Source: Streptomyces natalensis ATCC 27448
GTDB lineage: Bacteria; Actinomycetota; Actinomycetes; Streptomycetales; Streptomycetaceae
Direction of reading: 5' to 3'
Length of the DNA: 64,000 nt
Assembly (NCBI RefSeq): GCF_000935125.1
Contig: NZ_JRKI01000010.1
Span: 248,001 to 312,000, forward strand
A model generated the notes under the pieces. That model was given only the letters and a program-made list of their open reading frames with translations, did no database searches and had not been told where the DNA came from. The position numbers and the translations under genes are program-made. Every line of letters begins with the position of its first letter. Within the stretch, counting starts at the first letter, position 1. Below are positions 39,286 to 48,924 of the stretch, piece after piece.

Positions 39286-40211
39286 GCCCGATCCGCGACG
39301 CGTTCGCCCAGCAGGCCCTGGGGCCGCAGGAGGAGTACGAGGATGAGGAGGACGAAGGCCCAGACGTCCTTCCAGGCTCCGCCGCCGAACTGCTGCATTC
39401 CGGGGATGTTTTCGACGTAGGCGGTGGCGAGGGCTTCGGCGACGCCGAGGACGAGGCCGCCGAGCATGGCGCCGTAGATGTTGCCGATGCCGCCGAGGAC
39501 GGCGGCGGTGAAGGCTTTGAGGCCCATGATGAAGCCCATGCGGAACTGCACTTCGCCGGTGCGCAGTCCGTAGGCGACGGCGGCGACGCCGGCGAAGGCG
39601 GCGCCGATGGCGAAGGCCAGGACGATGATGCGGTCGGTGTTGATGCCCATGAGGCGGGCGGTGTCGGGGTCCTGGGCGGTGGCCTGCATGGCGCGGCCGC
39701 TGCGGGTCTTGGAGACGAAGAAGCCCAGGGCGAGCATGCACAGGGGGGCGGCGATGAGGACGAAGAGGTCGCCGCGCTGGACGGTGGCGCCGAGGATGTC
39801 GAGGGCGCGGCCCTTGAACTGGGGGAAGACGCGGGCCTGTTTGCCGTCGGGGTACCACTTCCAGATGGCTTGCTGGAGGGCGATGGACAGGCCGATGGCG
39901 GTGATGAGGGGGGCGAGGCGGGGGGCGCCGCGCAGGGGTCGGTAGGCGAAGCGTTCGGCGGCGACGCCGACGAGGACGGATACCGCGATGCCGCCGAGCA
40001 GCATGACGGGCAGCGCGAGGGTGAGGGAGGTGCCGGAGGGGAGGGCGAGGTAGACGCTGAGGGCGCCGAAGCCGCCGACCATGAAGATCTCGCCGTGGGC
40101 GAAGTTGATGAGCTGGACGATGCCGTAGACCATCGTGTAGCCGATCGCGATGAGTCCGTACATCGCGCCGAGGATGAGTCCGTTGGCCAGCTGTTGCGGC
40201 AGTTCGTTCAC
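39282..40211 (-). CDS. livH: Branched-chain amino acid ABC transporter permease LivH
   Basis: A 309-residue membrane permease. The start LANGLILGAMYGLIAIGYTMVYGIVQLINFAHGEIFMVG is the LivH signature, and the internal MQATAQDPDTARLMGINTDRIIVLAFAIGAAFAG contains the ATPase-contact loop. It is linked to livM by GTGA and separated from livK by a 115-bp gap with a hairpin. Confidence 0.96.
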   Translation of the reverse strand: MNELPQQLANGLILGAMYGLIAIGYTMVYGIVQLINFAHGEIFMVGGFGALSVYLALPSGTSLTLALPVMLLGGIAVSVLVGVAAERFAYRPLRGAPRLAPLITAIGLSIALQQAIWKWYPDGKQARVFPQFKGRALDILGATVQRGDLFVLIAAPLCMLALGFFVSKTRSGRAMQATAQDPDTARLMGINTDRIIVLAFAIGAAFAGVAAVAYGLRTGEVQFRMGFIMGLKAFTAAVLGGIGNIYGAMLGGLVLGVAEALATAYVENIPGMQQFGGGAWKDVWAFVLLILVLLLRPQGLLGERVADRA

Positions 40212-40279
40212 CGCAGGCCTCCGTTGGGTGGAAGGGAGGGGGCCGGCGTGCCGGGTTGCGGTACGCCGTGTGCCGCGGG

Positions 40280-40309
40280 CCGCGCCAGGGGTGTGGCGTC
40301 CTGGCGCGG
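40280..40309 (-). terminator. Intra-operon hairpin between livK and livH
   Basis: CCGCGCCAGG (40280-40289) pairs perfectly with CCTGGCGCGG (40300-40309), loop 10. Placed just after livK, it may stop part of the transcripts or protect the livK 3' end, so that the binding protein is made in excess over the membrane parts. Confidence 0.65.
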
Positions 40310-40326
40310 CGCGGTCGGCCGGCCGG

Positions 40327-41562
40327 TCAGCTCTTGTCGAACTTCTTGAACTCGGCGCTGAAGCGGGACTTCCAGGCGCCCTTGTCGACCTGATATGCGG
40401 TGATCATGGTGTTGGTGGTGTCGCCGTACTTGTCGAAGGCGACCTTGCCGGTGACGCCGTCGAAGGTGACCGTGTTCATGGCCTGGACGACCTTGGCGCG
40501 GGCGTCGTCGGGGAGTTTGCCGGCGTTGTCGGCGACGACCTTCTTGACGGCCTGGATCAGGGCCCAGGTGGCGTCGTAGGTGGAGCCGCCGTAGGCCTCG
40601 TAGGCTTCCTTGAAGCTGGCGGCCTTGTAGTCGGCGATGAACTTCTTGGCGGAGGCGAGCTGTTCGACGGGCTTGCCGACGGAGGAGGCGTAGTCGCCCT
40701 GTGCCTTCTTGTTGAGTTTGATGTAGTCGCCGCTGTACATGCCGTCGCCGCCCATGAGGGGGACGGTGACGCCGCCGTCCTTGAGCTGCTGGCTGAGCGG
40801 TCCGGAGGCGGGGTATTCGCCGCCGTAGAAGACCAGGTCGGGGCTCTTGGACTGGACCTTGGAGACCACGGCCTTGAAGTCGCGGTCGTCGGGGCTGATG
40901 TGCTCGGTGCCGGCGATCTTGCCGCCGAGCTTGGTGAACTGGTCCTTGAAGGAGGAGGCCAGTCCGACGCCGTAGGTCTTCTGGTCGTCGATGACGTAGA
41001 CCTTCTTGGCCTTGATCTTCTCCCAGGCGTACTGGCCGTCGAAGGCGCCCTGCACCTCGTCGGTGGTGGCGGTGCGGAAGTAGGTGGGGAACTGGCGGGC
41101 GCGGTTGTTCTTGCGCCAGCCGGGGCCCTGGGTGAGGTCGGGGGTGGTGTTCGCCGGGGATATGAGGGTGACGTTGTTCTGTTTGGAGACCTGCTGCATG
41201 GACTGGGCGACGCCGGAGTTGAGGGGGCCGACGATGCCGAGGACGCTCTTGTCGCCGGCGAGTTTGGTGGCGTTCTGCTGGCCGACGTTGGGCAGGGCCT
41301 TGTCGTCGAGGGCTTCGAGCTTGAAGGTGACGCCCTTGACCTCGCCGGTTTTGTTGGCGGTGTCGAGGGCGAGCTGAGCGGAGTTGCGGATGCCCAGGCC
41401 CAGTGCGGAGAGCTCACCGGTGGTGGGGGCGTCCAGGCCGATGACGACGGTGGTCTTCGAGCCGTCGCCGCTCTTGTTGTCGCCCCGGGTGCCGCATGCG
41501 GTGAGAGTGAGGGCGCCGGTGGCGAGTGCGGTGGTGATGAGAAGCAAGGAACGGTGACGCAC
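40327..41562 (-). CDS. livK: Branched-chain amino acid-binding lipoprotein LivK
   Basis: A 411-residue substrate-binding protein, starting at GTG 41562 (VRHRSLLLITTALATGALTLTAC) with GGAAAGGA 6 bases upstream; longer starts lack this. The lipobox LTAC predicts lipidation and membrane anchoring outside the cell. The mature part follows the Leu/Ile/Val-binding fold (TTVVIGLDAPTTGELSALG, GIVGPLNSGVAQSM, SPANTTPDLT, YVIDDQKTYGVGLASSFKD). First gene of the liv operon. Confidence 0.95.
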   Translation of the reverse strand: MRHRSLLLITTALATGALTLTACGTRGDNKSGDGSKTTVVIGLDAPTTGELSALGLGIRNSAQLALDTANKTGEVKGVTFKLEALDDKALPNVGQQNATKLAGDKSVLGIVGPLNSGVAQSMQQVSKQNNVTLISPANTTPDLTQGPGWRKNNRARQFPTYFRTATTDEVQGAFDGQYAWEKIKAKKVYVIDDQKTYGVGLASSFKDQFTKLGGKIAGTEHISPDDRDFKAVVSKVQSKSPDLVFYGGEYPASGPLSQQLKDGGVTVPLMGGDGMYSGDYIKLNKKAQGDYASSVGKPVEQLASAKKFIADYKAASFKEAYEAYGGSTYDATWALIQAVKKVVADNAGKLPDDARAKVVQAMNTVTFDGVTGKVAFDKYGDTTNTMITAYQVDKGAWKSRFSAEFKKFDKS

Positions 41563-42021
41563 GATCAGTCCTTTCCCTGGCGCGGCCACGGCTGTCGCAT
41601 GGCCGATTCGCCGCCGGTCCGTACGGGGGTACGGGAGGTACGGGTCCGTGCTCGCGGTGCGCCCGGCGGCGCGGTGACTGGCGGTGAACTCTAGAGCGCC
41701 GTTCGTCGGCCCGGCAGAGGCGCTGACCAGGATGTGACGCTCTTGTTATGACCTTCGACGGGCGTTTTGCGCCCATGGTCCTTACACCCGCGGGGCGGAC
41801 GCGGTGCGGAGGACGAACTCGCACTTCCGCGGGGAAAACTGGACGGGGGTGTCGGTACCGTGTCCGGTTATCGGAGGCGGCGGGCGCGGGGGCGTCAACG
41901 GCCGTGCGGGGAGCGGGGGGTGGGCGCGGCGCGGGATTTCGTACACCTCACGCAGCGTTACGGAAATGCGGACGGCGGCCCCGCTCCCGGTGCCGGGCGC
42001 GGGGCCGCCGTGGGAGGTGGA
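41563..42021. other. 459-bp gap, liv promoter region and thioesterase terminator
   Basis: This must hold the livK promoter, which I could not place; an 8-bp palindrome CTCTAGAG is at 41689-41696. The last part holds the thioesterase terminator. No gene-like reading frame with family similarity was found. Confidence 0.5.
41973..42010 (-). terminator. Hairpin terminator after thioesterase gene
   Basis: CGGCGGCCCCGC (41973-41984) pairs perfectly with GCGGGGCCGCCG (41999-42010), loop 14, immediately downstream of the minus-strand stop. Confidence 0.85.
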
Positions 42022-42495
42022 TCAGCCGCGGTAGACGTCGGCGTCCACGTCGCGCAGCAGGCAGGTCAGGCGGGCGGTGCAGACCCGCTTGTCGTGCTCG
42101 TCGGTGATGACGATTTCGTAGGTGGCGGTGGAGCGGCCCCGGTGGACGGGGGTGGCGACGCCGGTGACCAGGCCCGAGCGGGTGCCGCGGTGGTGGGTGC
42201 AGTTGAGGTCGACGCCGACGGCGATTTTGGTGGGGCCGCCGTGCAGCATGGAGCCGACGGAGCCGAGGGTTTCGGCCAGGACGGCGGAGGCGCCGCCGTG
42301 CAGGAGTCCGTAGGGCTGGGTGTTGCCCTCGACGGGCATGGTGCCGACGATGCGGTCCGGTGCGGCCTCGGTGACCTGCACGCTCATCCGCTCGCCGAGA
42401 TGTCCGGCGGAGAACAGGGCGGGCAGGTCGAGGCCGAGGCCGGCCCACTGGTCGAGGATTTCCTGCGGAAACCTGGTCGTGCTCTGCTCACCCAT
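42022..42495 (-). CDS. PaaI-family hotdog-fold thioesterase
   Basis: A 157-residue single-hotdog protein that should hydrolyse acyl-CoA thioesters. The signature NTQPYGLLHGGASAVLAETLGSVGS holds the catalytic loop with the conserved HGG and the acidic residue in the helix; VGVDLNCTHHRGTRSG follows, as in PaaI/menaquinone-type thioesterases. No paa or men genes lie nearby, so the substrate is open. Confidence 0.9.
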   Translation of the reverse strand: MGEQSTTRFPQEILDQWAGLGLDLPALFSAGHLGERMSVQVTEAAPDRIVGTMPVEGNTQPYGLLHGGASAVLAETLGSVGSMLHGGPTKIAVGVDLNCTHHRGTRSGLVTGVATPVHRGRSTATYEIVITDEHDKRVCTARLTCLLRDVDADVYRG

Positions 42496-42670
42496 GGCCT
42501 GCGTCTCCGTTCGCTCGCGCGTGATCGTCGTCGATCCGTGCCCGTTCCTATCAGGCCACTGAGCAAGCGCTCAGCGCGGCGGTGGCATTCCCGCCCGTCC
42601 GCCCGCGGCCCGTGTCGGCTCGCCCGCATCGGTTCGTCCGCATCGGTGCGCCTGCATCGGCGCGCCCGTG

Positions 42671-44956
42671 TCAGCTCGCCTGTGTCTGCTCCAGGCGGAT
42701 CACCAGGGATTTGGCCGCGGGGGTGTTGCTGGTGTCGGCGGTGTGGTCGAGGGGGATGAGGACGTTCGTCTCGGGGTAGTAGGCGGCCGCGCAGCCGCGG
42801 GCGGTGGGGTAGTGCACCACCCGGAAGCCGGGCGCCCGCCGTTCGCTGCCGTCCGTCCATTCGCTGACCAGGTCGGCGTAGGCCCCGTCAGCCAGGCCCA
42901 GGGTGCGCGCGTCGTCGGGGTGCACCAGCACGACCCGGCGGCCGTTCTTGATGCCCCGGTAGCGGTCGTCGAGGCCGTAGATGGTGGTGTTGTACTGGTC
43001 GTGCGAGCGCAGCGTCTGGAGCAGCAGCCGTCCTTCGGGGACGGTGGGGTACTCCACCGGGGCGGCGGTGAAGTTGGCCTTCCCGGTGGCGGTGGGGAAG
43101 CGGCGGGCGTCCCGGGGGGCGTGCGGCAGTGTGAAGCCTCCGGGGCGGGCGACCTTGGCGTTGAAGTCCTCGAAGCCGGGCACGACGCGGGCGATGCGGT
43201 CGCGGATGGTGGCGTAGTCCTTCTCGAACTCCTCCCAGGGCGTCGCGCTGGCCGCGCCCAGCACCCGGCGCGCCAGCCGGGCGACGATCGCGGTCTCGGA
43301 CAGCAGGCGGGGGCTCGCGGGCTCCAGGCGGCCGCGGGAGGCGTGCACCATGCCCATGGAGTCCTCGACGGTCACGAACTGCTCGGTGCCGCCCTGCCGG
43401 TCCCGCTCGGTGCGGCCCAGGGTGGGCAGGATCAGGGCGCGGGCGCCGGTGATCACATGCGAGCGGTTGAGCTTGGTGGAGACGTGGACGGTCAGCCGGG
43501 CGCGGCGCATGGCGGCCTCGGTGACGTCGGTGTCGGGGGTGGCGGAGACGAAGTTGCCGCCCATCGCGAAGAACACCTTGGCCTGCCCGTCGCGCAGCGC
43601 CCGGATGGACCGTACGACGTCGAGGCCGTGTTCCCGGGGCGGGGCGAAGCCGAACTCCTTCTCCAGGGCGTCCAGGAAGGCGGGGGCGGGGCGCTCGAAG
43701 ATGCCCATGGTGCGGTCGCCCTGGACGTTGCTGTGGCCGCGTACGGGGCACACGCCGGCACCGGGGCGGCCGATGTTGCCGCGCAGGAGGAGGAAGTTGA
43801 CGACCTCCTTGATGGTGGGCACGGCGTGCTTGTGCTGGGTCAGGCCCATCGCCCAGCACACGATGGTGCGCTTCGAGCCGAGGATCATGGCCAGCGCGCG
43901 GTCGATCTCCGCGCGGGTCAGTCCGGTGGCGCGCAGCGTCTCGTCCCAGTCGGTGCCCGAGCGGGCGGTGCGGGCGAACTCCTCGTATCCGTGGGTGTGC
44001 TCGCGGATGAAGTCCTCGTCGACGGCGCCGTCCGTGTCGAGGACGAGGCGGTTGAGGGCGCGGAAGAGCGCCTGGTCGCCGCCGAGGCGTACCTGGAGGA
44101 AGAGGTCGGTCAGGGCGGTGCCGCGGCCGGCCAGGCCGCGCGGGGTCTGCGGGTTCTTGAAGCGTTCCAGGCCGGCCTCGGGCAGCGGATTGATGGAGAT
44201 GATCTTCGTGCCGCCGGCCTTGGCCTTCTCCAGGGCGGTGAGCATCCGCGGGTGGTTGGTGCCCGGGTTCTGCCCGGCGATGATGATCAGGTCGGCCTTG
44301 TAGAGGTCCTCCAGCAGGACGCTGCCCTTGCCGATGCCGATGGTCTCCGTCAGGGCCGAGCCGGAGGACTCGTGGCACATGTTGGAGCAGTCGGGCAGGT
44401 TGTTGGTGCCGAATTCGCGGGCGAAGAGCTGGTAGAGGAAGGCGGCCTCGTTGCTGGTGCGGCCGGAGGTGTAGAAGACGGCTTCGTCGGGGGTGTCGAG
44501 GGCGGTCAGTTCCTCGCCGACGATGTCGAAGGCCCGCTCCCAGGAGACGGGGACGTAGTGGTCGGCGCCCTCTGCCAGGTACATGGGGTCGGTCAGCCGG
44601 CCCTGCTGGCCGAGCCAGTAGCCGCTGCGGGCGGCAAGGTCGGCGACGGAGTGGGCGGCGAAGAAGTCCGGGGTGACCCGGCGCAGGGTGGCCTCCTCGG
44701 CGACGGCCTTGGCGCCGTTCTCGCAGAATTCGGCGGTGTGCCGTTCGTCGCCCTCGGGCCAGGCGCAGCCGGGGCAGTCGAAGCCGTTCTTCTGGTTGAC
44801 CCGCAGCAGGGTCAGGGCGGTGCGCTTGACGCCCATCTGCTGCTGGGAGACGCGCAGCGCGTGGGTGATCGCCGGCAGGCCGACGGCCGAGTGCTGGGGC
44901 GCGCCGACCTCGGGTGCGTCCTGGACCGGGTCCGATGAGGGCGGCTTGCCTGCCAT
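42671..44956 (-). CDS. FdhF/YdeP-family molybdopterin oxidoreductase
   Basis: A 761-residue molybdopterin-dependent oxidoreductase of the formate dehydrogenase-like (YdeP) group. NQKNGFDCPGCAWPEGDER near the N-terminus has the CxxC of this subfamily, SNMCHESSGSALTETIG the cofactor-side cysteine region, and AGQNPGTNHPRML, CWAMGLTQHKHAV and QTLRSHDQYNTTIYGLDDRYRG the pterin-binding loops. It starts at 44956 with GGGAGA 7 bases upstream. No small electron-transfer subunit lies beside it; homologs in other bacteria are linked to acid resistance, but the substrate is unknown. Confidence 0.92.
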   Translation of the reverse strand: MAGKPPSSDPVQDAPEVGAPQHSAVGLPAITHALRVSQQQMGVKRTALTLLRVNQKNGFDCPGCAWPEGDERHTAEFCENGAKAVAEEATLRRVTPDFFAAHSVADLAARSGYWLGQQGRLTDPMYLAEGADHYVPVSWERAFDIVGEELTALDTPDEAVFYTSGRTSNEAAFLYQLFAREFGTNNLPDCSNMCHESSGSALTETIGIGKGSVLLEDLYKADLIIIAGQNPGTNHPRMLTALEKAKAGGTKIISINPLPEAGLERFKNPQTPRGLAGRGTALTDLFLQVRLGGDQALFRALNRLVLDTDGAVDEDFIREHTHGYEEFARTARSGTDWDETLRATGLTRAEIDRALAMILGSKRTIVCWAMGLTQHKHAVPTIKEVVNFLLLRGNIGRPGAGVCPVRGHSNVQGDRTMGIFERPAPAFLDALEKEFGFAPPREHGLDVVRSIRALRDGQAKVFFAMGGNFVSATPDTDVTEAAMRRARLTVHVSTKLNRSHVITGARALILPTLGRTERDRQGGTEQFVTVEDSMGMVHASRGRLEPASPRLLSETAIVARLARRVLGAASATPWEEFEKDYATIRDRIARVVPGFEDFNAKVARPGGFTLPHAPRDARRFPTATGKANFTAAPVEYPTVPEGRLLLQTLRSHDQYNTTIYGLDDRYRGIKNGRRVVLVHPDDARTLGLADGAYADLVSEWTDGSERRAPGFRVVHYPTARGCAAAYYPETNVLIPLDHTADTSNTPAAKSLVIRLEQTQAS

Positions 44957-45145
44957 GACGCTCTCCCTTGAGCCGTGTGCGGTGTGGTGGGTGGCGTCCG
45001 CCGGGAGGGGCGGATCGTTGCCCTGCACATCCGATCCTGTCACGGACGGCCGGAGTGGTGTAGCGGCGCGGTGCCGCGCGCGTGCGGGCAGGGCGGGGGG
45101 CGTCCGCGGCGGGGATTGTCAGTGGGGCGTGGCAGGATCGGGGGC

Positions 45146-47890
45146 GTGGCAGCAAAGGCAGCGAAGAAGAGCGAAGCGACCGGCACCAAGGCGGCGGGCG
45201 GCCGTCCCCACCTGCTCCTGATGGATGGGCATTCCATGGCATACCGGGCGTTCTTCGCCCTGCCCGTGGAGAATTTCACCACCGCCACCGGGCAACCGAC
45301 CAATGCGATCTACGGCTTCGCGTCGATGCTCGCGAACACCCTGCGCGACGAGGCGCCCACGCATTTCGCGGTGGCCTTCGACGTCTCGCGCAAGACGTGG
45401 CGCTCGGCGGAGTTCCCCGACTACAAGGCGAACCGCTCCAAGACGCCCGACGAGTTCAAGGGCCAGGTCGAGCTGATCGGCGAGCTGCTCGACGCCCTGC
45501 ACGTCAAGCGGTTCGCCGTCGAGGGGTTCGAGGCCGACGACGTGATCGCCACGCTGACCCAGCAGGCCGTCGCGCAGGGCTTCGAGGTCTCCATCGTCAC
45601 CGGCGACCGCGACTCCTTCCAGCTGGTCTCCGACGACGTCACGGTCCTCTACCCCACCAAGGGCGTCTCCGAGCTGACCCGCTTCACCCCGGAGAAGGTC
45701 TTCGAGAAGTACGGCCTGACCCCCGCCCAGTACCCGGACTTCGCGGCGCTGCGCGGCGACCCGTCCGACAACCTCCCCGGCATCCCCGGCGTCGGCGAGA
45801 AGACCGCCACGAAGTGGATCAACCAGTTCGGCTCGTTCGCGGAGCTGGTGGAGCGCGCCGAGGAGGTCAAGGGCAAGGCGGGCGCCAACCTCCGCGAGCA
45901 CCTGGAGGCGGTCAAGCTCAACCGCCGGCTGACGGAGATGGTCCGCGACGTCGAGCTGCCCTGCGGCCCCGAGGAGCTGACGCGCGGGGCCTACGACCGC
46001 GAGGCGCTCAAGGTGTTCCTGGGCGCCCTGGAGATCCGTAACCAGGGCCTGCGCGACCGGCTGCACGCCGTCGACCCGGGCGCCCAGGAGAGCGCCGAGG
46101 AGGCGGCGCCGGCCGCCGGAGTCGAGGTGGACGGCACGGTGCTGGGCACCGGCGAGCTCGCCCCGTGGCTGGCCGAGCACGGCACCGGGCCGCTCGGTGT
46201 GGCCACCGTGGACGTCTGGACCCTGGGCAGCGGCAGCGTCGCAGAGGTGGCGCTGGCCACCCCCGAGGGCCCGGCCGCCTGGTTCGACCCGTCCCAGCTG
46301 GACGAGGCCGACGAGCGGGCGTTCGCCGCCTGGAGTGCGGATCCGGCCCGCCCCAAGGTCCTGCACAACGCCAAGGGCCTGATGCGGGTCTTCGGCGAGC
46401 ACGGCTGGCTGATCGAGGGCGTCACCATGGACACCGCGCTGGCCGCCTATCTGGTCAAGCCCGGCCGCCGCTCCTTCGCGCTGGACGCCCTCTCCCTCGA
46501 ATACCTGGGCCGCGATCTGGCCCCGGCCGCCGCCGGGGACGGCCAGCTGGCCTTCGGAGTCGATGAGCCCGATGAGGCAGCCGAGGCCGACGCCCTGATG
46601 GGCCAGGCCCGCACCGTCCTGGACCTGGGCACCGCCTTCACGGCCAGGCTGGCCGAGGCCGGCGCAGCCGAGCTGCTGCGGGAGGTGGAGCTGCCCACCA
46701 GCACCCTGCTGGCCCGGATGGAGCGCGCCGGTATCGCCGCCGACCGGGGCTGGCTGGAGCGGATGGAGCAGCAGTTCGCGGGCGCCGTCCAGCAGGCCGT
46801 CAAGGAGGCGCATGCCGCCGCGGGCCACGAATTCAACCTCGGCTCGCCCAAGCAGCTCCAGGAAGTCCTCTTCGGCGAGCTGGGCCTGCCCAGGACCAAG
46901 AAGACCAAGACCGGCTACACCACCGACGCCGACGCCCTGGCCTGGCTGGCCGCGCAGACCGACAACGACCTCCCGGTGATCATGCTGCGCCACCGCGAGC
47001 AGGCCAAACTGCGCACCACGGTCGAGGGCCTGATCAAGACCATCGCCGCGGACGGCCGCATCCACACCACCTTCAACCAGACGGTGGCCGCCACCGGCCG
47101 GCTGTCCTCCACCGACCCCAACCTCCAGAACATCCCGGTGCGCACGGACGAGGGCCGGGCCATCCGCCGCGGTTTCGTCGTCGGCGAGGGCTTCGAATCG
47201 CTGCTGACCGCCGACTACAGCCAGATCGAGCTGCGGGTGATGGCCCATCTCTCCGAGGACGAGGGCCTGATCGAGGCGTTCACCTCCGGTGAGGATCTGC
47301 ACACCACCGTCGCCTCCCAGGTCTTCTCGGTCGCCAAGGACCAGGTCGACGCGGAGATGCGCCGCAAGATCAAGGCGATGTCCTACGGCCTGGCGTACGG
47401 TCTGTCGGCCTTCGGCCTCTCCCAGCAGCTGGGCATCCAGCCCGACGAGGCCCGCGGGCTGATGGACACCTACTTCGAGCGCTTCGGCGGCGTGCGCGAC
47501 TATCTGCGCAACGTGGTCGACGAGGCCCGCGCCACCGGCTACACCGAAACGATCCTGGGCCGCCGCCGCTATCTGCCCGACCTCAACAGCGACAACCGCC
47601 AGCGCCGCGAAATGGCCGAGCGGATGGCGCTGAACGCCCCGATCCAGGGCACCGCCGCCGATATCGTCAAGATCGCCATGCTCAAGGTCGATGCGGCGCT
47701 GCGCGCGGCGAAGCTCGACTCCCGGCTGCTGCTCCAGGTCCACGACGAAATCGTGGTCGAGGTGGCGCCCGGCGAGCGGACGAAGGTCGAGGAGCTGGTC
47801 CGCCGCGAAATGGCCGATGCGGTCGAGCTGCGCGCCCCGCTGGACGTCTCGGTCGGCTCCGGCACGGACTGGGAGTCGGCGGCGCACTGA
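45146..47890 (+). CDS. polA: DNA polymerase I
   Basis: A 914-residue repair and Okazaki-maturation polymerase, GTG start. The N-terminal 5'-3' exonuclease (LLLMDGHSMAYRAFFAL, KTWRSAEFPDYKANR, EADDVIATL, VTGDRDSFQLV, ALRGDPSDNLPGIPGVGEKTA) is intact. The middle domain has lost the proofreading DxE motif (VATVDVWTLG there), so 3'-5' exonuclease activity is not expected. The polymerase domain has motifs A (DYSQIELRVMAHLS, near 690), B (RRKIKAMSYGLAYGLS) and C (QVHDEIVVE). It ends 19 bp from a convergent gene. Confidence 0.98.
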   Translation: MAAKAAKKSEATGTKAAGGRPHLLLMDGHSMAYRAFFALPVENFTTATGQPTNAIYGFASMLANTLRDEAPTHFAVAFDVSRKTWRSAEFPDYKANRSKTPDEFKGQVELIGELLDALHVKRFAVEGFEADDVIATLTQQAVAQGFEVSIVTGDRDSFQLVSDDVTVLYPTKGVSELTRFTPEKVFEKYGLTPAQYPDFAALRGDPSDNLPGIPGVGEKTATKWINQFGSFAELVERAEEVKGKAGANLREHLEAVKLNRRLTEMVRDVELPCGPEELTRGAYDREALKVFLGALEIRNQGLRDRLHAVDPGAQESAEEAAPAAGVEVDGTVLGTGELAPWLAEHGTGPLGVATVDVWTLGSGSVAEVALATPEGPAAWFDPSQLDEADERAFAAWSADPARPKVLHNAKGLMRVFGEHGWLIEGVTMDTALAAYLVKPGRRSFALDALSLEYLGRDLAPAAAGDGQLAFGVDEPDEAAEADALMGQARTVLDLGTAFTARLAEAGAAELLREVELPTSTLLARMERAGIAADRGWLERMEQQFAGAVQQAVKEAHAAAGHEFNLGSPKQLQEVLFGELGLPRTKKTKTGYTTDADALAWLAAQTDNDLPVIMLRHREQAKLRTTVEGLIKTIAADGRIHTTFNQTVAATGRLSSTDPNLQNIPVRTDEGRAIRRGFVVGEGFESLLTADYSQIELRVMAHLSEDEGLIEAFTSGEDLHTTVASQVFSVAKDQVDAEMRRKIKAMSYGLAYGLSAFGLSQQLGIQPDEARGLMDTYFERFGGVRDYLRNVVDEARATGYTETILGRRRYLPDLNSDNRQRREMAERMALNAPIQGTAADIVKIAMLKVDAALRAAKLDSRLLLQVHDEIVVEVAPGERTKVEELVRREMADAVELRAPLDVSVGSGTDWESAAH

Positions 47891-47909
47891 GCCCCGGGGG
47901 CGGCGCCGG

Positions 47910-48761
47910 TCAGACCGGCCCGCGTCGCCCCGCCGCCGCATGCGTCCGGCGCCGCAGCGGCAGCCGTACGGCCACGCCGAGGCCCAGCAGTCCGACGACG
48001 AGCCCGGCGCCCGCGCCGAAGAGCGCCGACGGGACGTAGTCGAACCAGCCGACCGCGCCGCCGTAGACGGCATACGCGCGCAGGGTGCGGTGGGCGGCGC
48101 CGGCCAGAACGCACAGCACCAGCCATGCGGTCAGTACCGGCCGCTGCCGCCCGCTCAGCGCGGGCACGGCGGCCGGCGGAGCGCCGGATCCGGCGCGCCC
48201 GCGGCGCAGGGCCGTCCACAGAAACCATCCCAGGGCCGCCAGCGCGAGCGCCGAGGTCCCCGACTGGAGATACGCGGCGACCGGCCGGCCGCCCACCGGC
48301 TCGTTCAGCACCGGGACCAGCCGGGTGCCCCAGCGGCCCGGATGGGTGAAGGCATCCCATACGACATGCGTCGCCCCGCCGAGCACCGCGCTGAGGAAAA
48401 ACCCGCCCGCCAGTGCGGCCCGTTGGCGCGGGCCCCGCGGCCTCCAGGGACGGCCGCGGGCAAAGGCGTACGCCCGGCCCTGCCACGCGCGGGGGAGCAG
48501 CGCCAGCAGCGGTTCCCGCACCAGCAGCCAGCCGGCCACCAGCACCGCGGTCAGCCCCACATCCACCGTCAGCACCCCCGGCAGACCATGCGTCACCTCC
48601 CCGAACTCCATGCCCCCGGGCACCACCGTGTCGGCGTAATACGGCAGATCCGGTGCGAACGCCCCGGCCACGAGCGCCGAGGCGATCAGCGGTCCGCGCC
48701 CCTCGCCGGTCCTGCGGATCGCCGGCAGCACCGCGGCCGCATGACTGAGCGTGAACGGCAT
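47910..48761 (-). CDS. DUF4184 family membrane protein
   Basis: A 283-residue hydrophobic protein beginning MPFTLSHAAAVLPAIRR, the typical DUF4184 start, with an AAGGAGG just upstream. About six transmembrane segments are visible. GAFAPDLPYYAD near the N-terminus and GGATHVVWDAFTHPGRWG in the middle carry conserved His and Asp residues, giving it a resemblance to metal-dependent membrane hydrolases such as YdjM/YfhO-type proteins. No function is established. Confidence 0.85.
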   Translation of the reverse strand: MPFTLSHAAAVLPAIRRTGEGRGPLIASALVAGAFAPDLPYYADTVVPGGMEFGEVTHGLPGVLTVDVGLTAVLVAGWLLVREPLLALLPRAWQGRAYAFARGRPWRPRGPRQRAALAGGFFLSAVLGGATHVVWDAFTHPGRWGTRLVPVLNEPVGGRPVAAYLQSGTSALALAALGWFLWTALRRGRAGSGAPPAAVPALSGRQRPVLTAWLVLCVLAGAAHRTLRAYAVYGGAVGWFDYVPSALFGAGAGLVVGLLGLGVAVRLPLRRRTHAAAGRRGPV

Positions 48762-48780
48762 GACCCCCTCCTTGATCGAT

Positions 48781-48859
48781 GGGCCGATCGATTCGGATCA
48801 TTATGTCGGCCGATGGGAGTGGTAGCTGATCGGCCCGAGTTGTCGTAGTCTCGGCCGAG
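48781..48859. promoter_or_regulatory. Cluster of GGCCGAT motifs in divergent region
   Basis: GGGCCGATC (48781-48789) and its inverse GATCGGCCC (48828-48836) flank another GGCCGAT (48808-48814); the palindrome CTCGGCCGAG is at 48850-48859. Together they may be a multi-site operator for the DUF4184 gene and the transglycosylase. Confidence 0.4.
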
Positions 48860-48924
48860 TTGGAGCGCCGGGGGCGTGCGCCCTGGGGTGCGCGCGGCAG
48901 TTCACCACGGAGGGGACGGCACGT

